DNA from: an uncultured bacterium
Lineage (GTDB): Bacteria; Bacillota; Negativicutes; Acidaminococcales; Acidaminococcaceae
DNA length: 14,123 nucleotides
Reading direction: 5' to 3'
Assembly: GCA_905215645.1 (NCBI GenBank)
Contig: CAJMQS010000049.1
Coordinates: 1-14,123, forward strand
The notes beneath the pieces are model-generated. The model had not been told where the DNA came from, ran no database searches, and saw only the letters and a program-made list of their open reading frames with translations. A program made the position numbers and the translations under genes. Positions 1 through 6,031 of the stretch are shown piece by piece. How positions within the stretch are numbered: the first letter of the stretch is position 1; each line of letters opens with the position of its first letter.

Positions 1-2
1 TT

Positions 3-92
3 CGATTCTGGTTTTACATAATCAAAAGGATCCGTCCAGCCAGGCGGATCCTGTCTTAAGGCTTCCAACTTCAGACTCCGGACTTCCGACTA
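3..92. repeat. Intergenic repeat, copy A
   Basis: This stretch matches 3515-3604 without gaps; by hand I count about nine differences in 90 positions. It has three parts: a decayed hairpin (GATTCTG at 4-10 against CATAATC, one mismatch), a perfect 8-bp hairpin (AGGATCCG 27-34 / CGGATCCT 45-52), and tandem heptanucleotides GCTTCCA, ACTTCAG, ACTCCGG, ACTTCCG, ACT from 61 to 91. It lies directly downstream of the minus-strand antiporter gene, the same placement and orientation as copy B behind the aminotransferase gene. The window opens inside or at the edge of the element, so its true left end is not visible. Confidence 0.8.
23..52 (-). terminator. Repeat-borne intrinsic terminator behind the NhaC-type gene
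   Basis: Read on the minus strand, the 8-bp stem AGGATCCG/CGGATCCT with a 10-nt loop is followed by TTTTG. This is a modest rho-independent terminator about 55 bp past the stop codon of the minus-strand antiporter gene. It is the middle module of intergenic repeat copy A. Confidence 0.5.
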
Positions 93-125
93 AAGGGGCT
101 GTTGTTCATGCAGCAGCCTCTTTTT
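92..125 (-). terminator. Hairpin at the antiporter stop codon, bidirectional
   Basis: GGGGCTGTTG (95-104) pairs with CAGCAGCCTC (111-120), giving 10 bp with two G:U pairs and a 6-nt loop. The stem includes the last codons and stop of the minus-strand antiporter gene. On the minus strand it is followed by TTTAG, and on the plus strand by TTTTT, so it may stop transcription in either direction. The GGGG-N-TGTTG arm resembles the hairpins at 3606 and 14074. Confidence 0.5.
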
Positions 126-1656
126 CCAGTCTTCTCTTGGCTCTTTTGTGCAGGGCGAAGAGGGAGAGGAGCAGGAGGCCGATTCCGGTCCCCAGGGTCA
201 GGAAGACGCTGCCTCCTGAAAAGCCGGCAGCCAAGTAGGCCGCAAAACAGCAGACAGCCACCAGACAGGCGTAAGGGATCTGGGTGCCTACATGCTGCAG
301 ATGATTGCAGCCGGCTCCAGAAGAGGACAGGATGGTGGTATCAGAAATGGGAGAACAGTGGTCTCCGAAGACAGAGCCCGCCAAAGTGGCGGAAAGAGTC
401 ACTGTCATGATGGTCGGGGTGGCGGCCTGACAGATGAACACCACAATGGGGATGAAGAGGCCGAAAGTGCCCCAGGCGGTGCCGATGGAGAAGGAAAGCC
501 CTGCTGCCACCAGGAATACGATGGCCGGCAGCAGTTCCATGGGCAGGCTGCTGGTTTCTACCAGCATGCCGATGTATTTCCCCGTGCCCAGGTAATTCTG
601 GCAGAGGGTGCCGATGGTCCAGGCCAGGGTCAGGATGATGTAGGCGGGGACCATGGTATTGATCCCTGCACCGATGCTGTCCATGAACTGCCGGAAGGTC
701 ATGAGCTTCCGAGGGACGAACTGGAAAAAAGCTACCAACAGGGCCCAGAAACCACCCAGTACCAGGGCTGCGGAAGAATTGCAGTTGCCGATGGCTGCCT
801 GGAAAGAAAGCCCTTTGGACCAGAAACCGCCATTGTAGAGCATGGCCAGGATGGTGAAGACAATCAGGGATGCGATGGGGATCAAGAGGTCGTAGACCGT
901 CCCTTTGGAGGTCACCGGCTGCTGCTGTTCTGCCATTTTCTTGTCGATGGCACCCAGTTCTCCTGTTTCCTCTGCCTGGTATTCCACCTTGGCCATGGGA
1001 CCGAATTCCAGATCAGTGACGGACAGGATGGTGACCATCAGGATGGAAAGGATGGCATACATATTGTAAGGGATGGTGGCAAAGAAAGCTGCCATTTCAT
1101 TAGGGAAGGCTCCCGTTTCGTAGAGGGTGGAACCCACGGCCGCCGCCCAGCTGGAAATAGGAGCGATGATGCAGACCGGAGCTGCAGTGGTATCGATGAT
1201 ATAGGCCAGTTTTGCCCGGGAAACCCGATATTTGTCCGTGACCGGCTTCATGACGGTCCCCACGGTCAAACAGTTGAAATAATCGTCGATGAAAATCAGG
1301 ATTCCTAGGATACTGGTGGCCAGTTCGGCGGCCCGGCGGCTGGTGATCTTCCGGGTGGCCCACTGCCCATAAGCCTGGGAACCACCGGCTTTGTTCACCA
1401 CACAGACCAGGGCGCCCAGAAGGGCCAGGAACAGGATGATGTTGAATTTATCCGGGGTTCCCACGGTCTTGGACATGATTTCGAAAGCGGCAGAGCTCAT
1501 ATCTACCAGAGTGCCGCCGGAAGCGGCTGCGTAAATCAAGCCTCCGGAGAGGATGCCCAGCATCAAAGAGGAGATGACTTCTTTTGTGATCAGGGCCAGA
1601 GAAATTGCGATAATAGGGGGGAGAAGGGAAAGAATCCCTACGTCTACAGGTTCCAT
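106..1656 (-). CDS. NhaC-family Na+/H+ antiporter
   Basis: A 516-residue integral membrane protein, nearly all hydrophobic segments, of the NhaC family in the ion transporter superfamily. The family exchanges Na+ for H+; relatives exchange carboxylates or amino acids, so the substrate here is open. Family signs are the N-terminal LLPPIIAISLALITKEV segment, the IFIDDYFNCLTVG stretch near residue 120, and the conserved GDHCSPISDTTILSS motif at about 431-445. The tail ends in a basic stretch followed by EKEAAA. The ATG at 1656 is supported by AAAGGAG just upstream on the minus strand. The gene is divergent from the AGCS symporter at 1816, which also depends on sodium, so the pair could couple Na+ recycling to amino-acid uptake; that link is inference. 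It ends in a hairpin and then repeat copy A. Confidence 0.88.
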   Translation of the reverse strand: MEPVDVGILSLLPPIIAISLALITKEVISSLMLGILSGGLIYAAASGGTLVDMSSAAFEIMSKTVGTPDKFNIILFLALLGALVCVVNKAGGSQAYGQWATRKITSRRAAELATSILGILIFIDDYFNCLTVGTVMKPVTDKYRVSRAKLAYIIDTTAAPVCIIAPISSWAAAVGSTLYETGAFPNEMAAFFATIPYNMYAILSILMVTILSVTDLEFGPMAKVEYQAEETGELGAIDKKMAEQQQPVTSKGTVYDLLIPIASLIVFTILAMLYNGGFWSKGLSFQAAIGNCNSSAALVLGGFWALLVAFFQFVPRKLMTFRQFMDSIGAGINTMVPAYIILTLAWTIGTLCQNYLGTGKYIGMLVETSSLPMELLPAIVFLVAAGLSFSIGTAWGTFGLFIPIVVFICQAATPTIMTVTLSATLAGSVFGDHCSPISDTTILSSSGAGCNHLQHVGTQIPYACLVAVCCFAAYLAAGFSGGSVFLTLGTGIGLLLLSLFALHKRAKRRLEKEAAA

Positions 1657-1711
1657 GATGTACTCCTTTTCTTACAGAAACAGATTGAAAATCGAAAAAA
1701 TATGTTTTATT

Positions 1712-1739
1712 TTATCATACTTCTTCCGGTATTTCACAA
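1712..1739 (-). promoter_or_regulatory. Possible promoter of the NhaC-type gene
   Basis: On the minus strand, TTGTGA (1739-1734), a 16-nt spacer, then TGATAA (1717-1712) within an A/T-rich tract. The match to sigma70 consensus is only fair, and the shared divergent gap (1657-1815) leaves few alternatives. Confidence 0.35.
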
Positions 1740-1754
1740 TATTGACGAAATTTG

Positions 1755-1782
1755 TTGAAAATCTCCCTGGCTGTGGTATAGT
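1755..1782 (+). promoter_or_regulatory. Promoter of the AGCS symporter gene
   Basis: TTGAAA (1755-1760), a 16-nt spacer and TATAGT (1777-1782). Transcription would start near 1789, giving a leader of about 26 nt that holds the AGGGGG ribosome-binding site at 1804-1809. Confidence 0.55.
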
Positions 1783-1815
1783 TAAAGAAATAAAATACGA
1801 ATGAGGGGGATGCTT

Positions 1816-3342
1816 ATGGAAAATTTGTTTGCATGGATCAACTCCGTCCTAAAATTTGTAGGCCCTTTGTCCGACTTTTTTTGGGACATTCCTACCCAGT
1901 TTTCTTGGTACAAAAATTTACCTCTGTTGGGAAGCTTTTCGTTCGCTATTATCGTCCTGGTCGGATCGGGTATCTATTTCAGTCTGCGTCTCCATTTCAT
2001 CCAGCTGACCCATATGGGGGAAGCCATCCGCTTGCTGGTGAACCGGCGCAGTGCAGCTACCGGGATTTCTCCCCTGGCTGCTTTTATGCTCAGTTCTGCC
2101 ATGCGGGTGGGCCCCGGCAACATCCTGGGGGTGACCGGTGCCATTTCCGTAGGAGGGCCGGGAGCTCTGTTCTGGATGTGGGTCTCTGCTTTCTTTGGCA
2201 TGGCGACGGCTTTCGTGGAAGGGACTATGGCCCAGCTTTTCAAGGAAAAACGCCAAGGGGCTTTCGTAGGCGGCCTGCCCTTCTATGGCCGTGCCCTGTT
2301 CGGAGGCAGCCGGAATGTGGGGATCTTCCTTTCCCTGCTGTACATTTTCTATGCCTTGGGATGCCTGCCTGCCCAGGGGTATAATGTGGTCTCTTCTGTA
2401 GGAGCCATCGGTTCTATGATCACAGGGGCGGAAATCCCCACCAAATCCTTCTTCTATTACGGAACAGCGGCTGTTGTCCTGCTCTTTACGGCTATCCTGG
2501 CCTTTGGAGGTATCAAGAAAGTCACCCAGGCCACCAATGCCATGGTACCGGTGATGGCTGTGGTCTATGTGGCTACCACGGTCCTTCTCATTGTGGCCAA
2601 TGCGGATTCGGTGCCTTATTTCTTCCAGGCTGTGTTTGCTGGGGCCTTCCGTCCGGAAGCCTTTTTTGGCGGTGTGTTCGGCACAGTGCTGGTCCAGGGG
2701 GTCAAACGGGGCCTCATGAGCAATGAAGCCGGCCAAGGGACCATTACCATGTCGGCAGCTTCTGCGGACGATCAACATCCCTGTGAACAGGGACTTTTGT
2801 CCGCTGCCGGGGTTTTCCTGGATACCCACATCATCTGCACCATGACCGGATTCATTGTCATCATGGCCCATTCCTGGACCCAGGATCCGGCTGCCTGGAA
2901 AGCGGCGGGGAAACTGCCCAAATATCTGATGGCCGTGACCCAACTGACCCATACGCCTGGGCTCAACCTGGCAGTGACCCTGGCACTGACCCTTTGTTTC
3001 TGTCTCTTTGCCTATACCTGTCTGATCGGCATGGTCTCCTTTTCAGAGATCGCCGCGGCCCGGCTGAGCAAAAATCCCCAGGTAATCGTGACGGTGCGGT
3101 GCCTCTGCCTTTTGGTGGCGACCTTCGGAATCCTGGTGAACATCGCCGGCTACGACCTGAGCAACCTGTGGGCGTTCTCTGATCTGGCCAACATCATCAT
3201 GGTGTACTGCAACGTACCTCTTCTGTACAAGGGATTCCAATATGTGCTGAAGGCTGAACGCCATTTCGTCAGCGGCAGTGCCGAACCCTTTGATGGGAAA
3301 AAGATGCTGGGTATCGAGACCCCTTGCTGGCCGAGGAAGTAG
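1816..3342 (+). CDS. AGCS-family sodium:alanine/glycine symporter
   Basis: A 508-residue polytopic membrane protein of the alanine-or-glycine:cation symporter family (AlsT/DagA type). The family takes up alanine, glycine or related amino acids with Na+ (sometimes H+). Visible family features are the RVGPGNILGVTGAISVGGPG loop, the ALFWMWVSAFFGMATAFVEG helix, and the SNEAGQGT motif at about 302-309. The length is typical. In-frame ATGs exist at 1801, 1810 and 1816; I choose 1816 because AGGGGG (1804-1809) lies 6 nt upstream, while the first ATG has no such site. It has its own promoter and no downstream partner on the same strand. Together with the aminotransferase and the peptide-uptake operon it fits an amino-acid-fermenting lifestyle. 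The exact amino acid carried cannot be read from the sequence. Confidence 0.92.
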   Translation: MENLFAWINSVLKFVGPLSDFFWDIPTQFSWYKNLPLLGSFSFAIIVLVGSGIYFSLRLHFIQLTHMGEAIRLLVNRRSAATGISPLAAFMLSSAMRVGPGNILGVTGAISVGGPGALFWMWVSAFFGMATAFVEGTMAQLFKEKRQGAFVGGLPFYGRALFGGSRNVGIFLSLLYIFYALGCLPAQGYNVVSSVGAIGSMITGAEIPTKSFFYYGTAAVVLLFTAILAFGGIKKVTQATNAMVPVMAVVYVATTVLLIVANADSVPYFFQAVFAGAFRPEAFFGGVFGTVLVQGVKRGLMSNEAGQGTITMSAASADDQHPCEQGLLSAAGVFLDTHIICTMTGFIVIMAHSWTQDPAAWKAAGKLPKYLMAVTQLTHTPGLNLAVTLALTLCFCLFAYTCLIGMVSFSEIAAARLSKNPQVIVTVRCLCLLVATFGILVNIAGYDLSNLWAFSDLANIIMVYCNVPLLYKGFQYVLKAERHFVSGSAEPFDGKKMLGIETPCWPRK

Positions 3343-3353
3343 GTTTGCTGCAA

Positions 3354-3392
3354 GAATAAAAGGGGGTGTTGCACGTTGTGTGTAACACCCCC
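3354..3392 (-). terminator. GGGGGTGTTGCAC hairpin, U-tract on the minus side
   Basis: GGGGGTGTTGCAC (3362-3374) pairs with GTGTAACACCCCC (3380-3392) across a 5-nt loop, 13 bp with one G:U. On the plus strand no T run follows, so it is a poor terminator for the symporter gene. On the minus strand TTTTATT follows, so it looks like a terminator for transcripts coming from the aminotransferase side. Confidence 0.6.
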
Positions 3393-3400
3393 AAGCTGTA

Positions 3401-3417
3401 GAGCCGCATAGCGGCTC
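3401..3417. repeat. Small perfect hairpin GAGCCGC/GCGGCTC
   Basis: GAGCCGC (3401-3407), loop ATA, GCGGCTC (3411-3417). It has no T run on either side. It sits between the hairpin at 3362 and the inverted heptad array at 3419, as one module of the hairpin-dense 307-bp gap. Confidence 0.6.
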
Positions 3418-3418
3418 A

Positions 3419-3446
3419 AGTCTGGAGTCTGAAGTCTGGAGCCGGA
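3419..3446. repeat. Tandem heptanucleotide array, inverted arm
   Basis: Four adjacent heptads: AGTCTGG, AGTCTGA, AGTCTGG, AGCCGGA. This is the reverse complement of the array in copy B: AAGTCTGGAGTCTGAAGTC at 3418-3436 is the exact 19-nt inverse of 3579-3597. The two arms could pair to enclose the sequence between them. A smaller hairpin, AAATTTGC / GCAAATTT (3451-3468), follows. Confidence 0.75.
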
Positions 3447-3514
3447 GGTTAAATTTGCAAGCAAATTTTTGAATATGTAGAACCTTTGGACGAAATGATC
3501 TCTCAGATTGATTG

Positions 3515-3604
3515 CGATTCTGGTTCTACAGAATCAAAAAGATCCGTCTAGCCAGGCGGATCCTTTCCTGAGGCTTCCGACTTCAGACTCCAGACTTCCG
3601 ACTA
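3515..3604. repeat. Intergenic repeat, copy B
   Basis: Second copy of the approximately 90-bp element at 3-92. Modules in order: perfect 7-bp hairpin GATTCTG (3516-3522) / CAGAATC (3529-3535); hairpin GATCCG (3541-3546) / CGGATC (3557-3562) with the loop differing from copy A by one base; then heptads GCTTCCG, ACTTCAG, ACTCCAG, ACTTCCG, ACTA (3573-3604). Like copy A it lies just past the stop codon of a minus-strand gene and in the same orientation. I see no coding potential and no transposase, so it would be a non-autonomous or regulatory repeat. Confidence 0.8.
3536..3563 (-). terminator. Repeat-borne intrinsic terminator behind the aminotransferase gene
   Basis: On the minus strand the hairpin GATCCG/CGGATC with a 10-nt loop is followed by TTTTT. 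It lies about 90 bp beyond the aminotransferase stop. It is the equivalent of the hairpin at 27-52 in copy A. Confidence 0.5.
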
Positions 3605-3605
3605 C

Positions 3606-3650
3606 GGGGATGTTGCACATATATTTTTTGCGTGCAACACCCCATTTTTT
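3606..3650 (+). terminator. GGGG-A-TGTTGCAC hairpin with plus-strand U-tract
   Basis: GGGG (3606-3609), a bulged A, TGTTGCAC (3611-3618), pairing with GTGCAACA CCCC (3632-3643); ATTTTTT follows on the plus strand. It can end transcripts of the upstream symporter gene after they cross the whole intergenic region, and it sits 6 bp past the aminotransferase stop on the other strand, where no T run follows. It shares its core with the hairpins at 3362 and 14074. Confidence 0.65.
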
Positions 3651-4843
3651 CATTTCCCTTCTTTGATCTCCTTCAGCGCTTCGGCCATCCGTCTGACTCC
3701 TTCTACGATCCGGTCATCCGGCATGTTGGAATAGTTGATCCGCATATGGCGGTCGTTCTTGATGTTGGGGTAGAAGAATTCGCCCAGCACCCCGGCTACG
3801 TTCTTTTCAATGCATTTGTCGAAGACTTTCCGGGCGCTGACGCCTTCCGGGAAAGTCAGCCACAGGAACAGGCCTCCTTCCGGGTGGGTCCAGGTGGTTC
3901 CGTCGGTGAAGGTTTCCTCCATAGTCTTCAGGAGCAGATCCCGGCGGTGCTTGTACAGCTTGTTGATTTCTGCCACATGTTCATCTAGGCTGTATTCATC
4001 CATGTACCGGTCGATGATGGCCTGGTCGAAGGCGGAAGTATGCAGGTCGGCACTTTGTTTCACCTTGACGAATTCTTTCATCAAAGGGACGGGAGCCGCC
4101 AGCCAGCCAATCCGCAGGCCTGGGCAGAAGGTCTTGGAAAAGGTCCCCATGGCCATGACCAGATCTTTGGTATCCATGCTCTGGAGGGAGGGGAGGGTTT
4201 CCCCTTCATACCGCAGTTCGCCGTAGGGATTGTCTTCCAGCACGGGGATTTCGTATTTGTTGATGATTTCCATGAATTTCTGACGCCGTTCCAGGGTCCA
4301 GCAGATGCCGGTGGGGTTCTGGAAATCCGGAATCACATAGATCAGTTTGGCCCGGGGTGTTTCTGCCAGGATCTTGTCCAGCTCTTCCGGGATCATCCCT
4401 TTGTCATCGGTAGGGACTTCCTTGAAAACCGGCTGATAGGCTTTAAAAGCATTGATGGCAGCCAGGTAGGTGGGGCTTTCCATCAGGACCACATCCCCTT
4501 TGTCGAAAAAGATCTTCCCGGCCATGTCCAGATTCTGCTGGGATCCGGTGGTAATCAGGATGTTCTCCGCTTTCAAATGGGATCTGTATTTCCGGTTCAT
4601 CCGGTCGGCAATCTTGGCCCGCAGGGTGGGACGGCCTTCCGTGGTGGCATACTGGAGGACTTTGTGGCCTTCTGCTGCACAGACTTCTTCACAGACCTTG
4701 CCGATTTCCTCTACCGGGAACAGTTCCGGTGCAGGAAGTCCCCCTGCAAATGAAATGACCTCCGGACGCTGGGTCACTTTCAGGATTTCCCGTACTGCAG
4801 AAGCCTGCATCCCGGCCATCCGTTGGGCAAATTTGTATTCCAT
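3650..4843 (-). CDS. PLP-dependent aminotransferase, class I/II fold
   Basis: A 397-residue aminotransferase of fold type I, in the group that includes LysN/2-aminoadipate and aromatic or branched-chain aminotransferases and the catalytic half of MocR regulators. It would move an amino group between an amino acid and a 2-oxo acid in the cytoplasm. Visible: ISFAGGLPAPELFP near the N-terminus, TTGSQQNLDM, the NPTG motif with Asn176, DNPYGELRYEG, the Schiff-base lysine K237 in GTFSKTFCPGLRIGW, and R368 in MRINYSN, expected to bind the substrate carboxylate. There is no N-terminal DNA-binding domain, so it is an enzyme and not a MocR regulator. An upstream in-frame ATG at 4888 is rejected: ATG 4843 has GGGGGAGG about 9 nt upstream and starts the usual family N-terminus (MEYKFAQRM). 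It is probably monocistronic. The substrate is not determined. Confidence 0.9.
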   Translation of the reverse strand: MEYKFAQRMAGMQASAVREILKVTQRPEVISFAGGLPAPELFPVEEIGKVCEEVCAAEGHKVLQYATTEGRPTLRAKIADRMNRKYRSHLKAENILITTGSQQNLDMAGKIFFDKGDVVLMESPTYLAAINAFKAYQPVFKEVPTDDKGMIPEELDKILAETPRAKLIYVIPDFQNPTGICWTLERRQKFMEIINKYEIPVLEDNPYGELRYEGETLPSLQSMDTKDLVMAMGTFSKTFCPGLRIGWLAAPVPLMKEFVKVKQSADLHTSAFDQAIIDRYMDEYSLDEHVAEINKLYKHRRDLLLKTMEETFTDGTTWTHPEGGLFLWLTFPEGVSARKVFDKCIEKNVAGVLGEFFYPNIKNDRHMRINYSNMPDDRIVEGVRRMAEALKEIKEGK

Positions 4844-4901
4844 AATCAAAAACCTCCCCCAAAGGCATCTTTTCTCGGTGCCATTCAATTAATCCTAAAA
4901 A

Positions 4902-4930
4902 ATGCTATCACCATCTTTCCTTGACGTCAA
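4902..4930 (-). promoter_or_regulatory. Promoter of the aminotransferase gene
   Basis: On the minus strand TTGACG (4930-4925), a 17-nt spacer and TAGCAT (4907-4902). The -35 lies in the 10-bp palindrome TTGACGTCAA (4921-4930), which offers a -35-like hexamer on both strands. The leader to ATG 4843 would be about 50 nt. Confidence 0.5.
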
Positions 4931-4944
4931 GCTAATGAATTTAA

Positions 4945-4955
4945 TATACAGTATA
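4945..4955. promoter_or_regulatory. Palindrome TATACAGTATA, possible operator
   Basis: A perfect 11-nt odd palindrome, TATAC-A-GTATA, lies about 15 bp upstream of the aminotransferase -35. Small A/T-rich palindromes with a TATAC/GTATA arm are typical of dimeric regulator sites, for example in the GntR superfamily. No regulator gene is in the window, so this is only a candidate. Confidence 0.3.
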
Positions 4956-5066
4956 CAGAAATTTAATAACTTTGTTTTTATATAGTTCGGTATAGAAAAA
5001 GGATGAAATAAAAATAATGCAATATAGTAGGAAGATGAGGCACCGCACGTTATGGGCAGCACCCTC

Positions 5067-5952
5067 TTAGTGTAAAATAGTTCTCGGTGAAATGAATAAT
5101 CCTTTATAAATTTGCAAAAAAGAAGACCTTCATCTTATAGTATAAGTCTCGACACCAACACTATAGATAGGAGAAGGTCTTCCATGGATTTCATTGTATC
5201 AGAATTCATCAACTTAATAAAGGGGTGTTCCAACGGACTGAGTCTGGAAAAGGAGGTCTGGCGGCGGGAAATCGAGCTCCAGTGCCAGGCTTTCGCCCGG
5301 GCTCTGGAGACTTACGATGCTGAGATGGCCAGGCAGTATGCGGGGAAACAGAAGGTCCTGAGGTTAGACCAGCGCACCGTGCTTTGCATGTTCGGGACCA
5401 TCACATTCTCCCGCCGTCTGGTCCGGCGCGAAGGCGGAAAGCCATTCTATCCTGCAGCACTGAGCTGGTGATGAGAACGGTCCCCAATTCCGCCCCTGCT
5501 GGCATTCTGTGAAAGTATACGTCGATACCCCGGGAGCTGGGAGGGCAGGCCCAGGAGGAGTCGGCGGGATAACATCGACAGTGGTCGTTCCACGGGAGGA
5601 GCACGCGGGCGAGACCATCTGGCTTCCTGGTCCGTAGCCGCAGCCTTTGACCGTCAGGGCAAGGCGATAGGCTGTGAGCCTCCCGCCAGGGACGAACGGG
5701 TCTGCCCTCCCGGCGGAAGGGTGAGGTGCAGGTCAGTACGGGTATAGGAGGACTTTTTCCCTCTGGGAGGCCGGGACGGGCTTCCCACGGGAAGCCCCTA
5801 CAGCGTCAAGGTCAGAGTATGGTACAGAAGACGAAGCGGCGATCCCATGCTGCAATGGTCCCATGCTCTTCACTCTGCACTCTGTACTTTCGGCCCATGA
5901 ATGGATAACTATACGGCGATGAAGGTTTCACCGAGAACTTGTTGACACATAC
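5067..5952 (+). mobile_element. Decayed insertion sequence, probably ISLre2 type
   Basis: The ends are inverted repeats: AGTTCTCGGTGAAA (5079-5092) matches TTTCACCGAGAACT (5926-5939) perfectly over 14 bp. Weaker symmetry continues outward (AGTGTAAAAT on the left, the complement of TTGTTGACACAT on the right). The 10-mer CAGCACCCTC stands just outside both ends, at 5057-5066 and 5953-5962, and looks like the target-site duplication. The span of about 886 bp is too short for a complete element of this family. Only the transposase N-terminus is readable; about 5472-5925 has no long frame I can assign to the transposase, so the middle is deleted or eroded. It lies between the aminotransferase promoter region and the polA promoter. 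It probably cannot transpose on its own. Confidence 0.75.
5184..5471 (+). pseudogene. Truncated transposase, N-terminal fragment (ISLre2/UPF0236-like)
   Basis: A 95-residue frame with a good ribosome-binding site (GGAGAAGG, about 6 nt before ATG 5184). The stretch from EKEVWRREIELQCQAFARAL through LDQRTVLCMFGTITFSRRLVRRE to PFYPAALSW resembles the start of ISLre2-family (UPF0236) transposases, where a helical segment leads into a conserved TLFGEVTFSRR-like strand. The full family protein is several times longer, so the catalytic part is missing after the stop at 5469. A later frame in a different phase ends ...LYFRPMNG at 5908, which could be a scrap of the C-terminal RPMGW-like region; that reading is weak. 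Family assignment comes from remembered motifs only. Confidence 0.65.
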
Positions 5953-5988
5953 CAGCACCCTCAACGGCCCCCTTGTTCCTTCCAAATA

Positions 5989-5997
5989 TGCTATAAT
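5989..5997 (+). promoter_or_regulatory. Extended -10 promoter of polA
   Basis: TGCTATAAT is an exact extended -10 (TG-N-TATAAT). No good -35 lies 16-18 nt upstream, which extended -10 promoters tolerate. The start would be near 6004, 28 nt before the polA ATG. It is just outside the IS remnant (about 36 bp from its right end), so polA is not dependent on IS sequence for its -10. Confidence 0.65.
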
Positions 5998-6031
5998 AAT
6001 ACGATTAGAATAACACTGAGGAAGGTGCATC

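Noticed and set aside
292..1308. Long 338-codon frame on the plus strand, antisense to the antiporter gene
   Set aside because: Its product is rich in Gly, Asp, His and Gln with no hydrophobic core or known motif, as expected from the complement of a membrane-protein gene. The minus-strand frame has a clear family match and ribosome-binding site.
1918..2952. 344-codon minus-strand frame across the AGCS gene (and similar ones at 12000-12920 and 13092-14114)
   Set aside because: Same low-complexity His/Gly/Asp-rich composition, no ribosome-binding site, and opposite a confidently identified gene.
3343..3649. Hairpin-rich gap as a CRISPR array or integron attC cluster
   Set aside because: There are no regularly spaced identical repeats with unique spacers, and no attC-like core sites. 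The modules differ in sequence and length.
5726..5908. 60-codon frame in the IS remnant as an independent small gene
   Set aside because: No ribosome-binding site of note and no recognisable protein; at most its end may be a scrap of the transposase C-terminus.
5942..5947. Perfect TTGACA at the right end of the IS, possible outward hybrid promoter for polA
   Set aside because: The only good -10 (TATAAT at 5992) is 44 nt away, far beyond the 16-18 nt needed. It also belongs to the inverted repeat.
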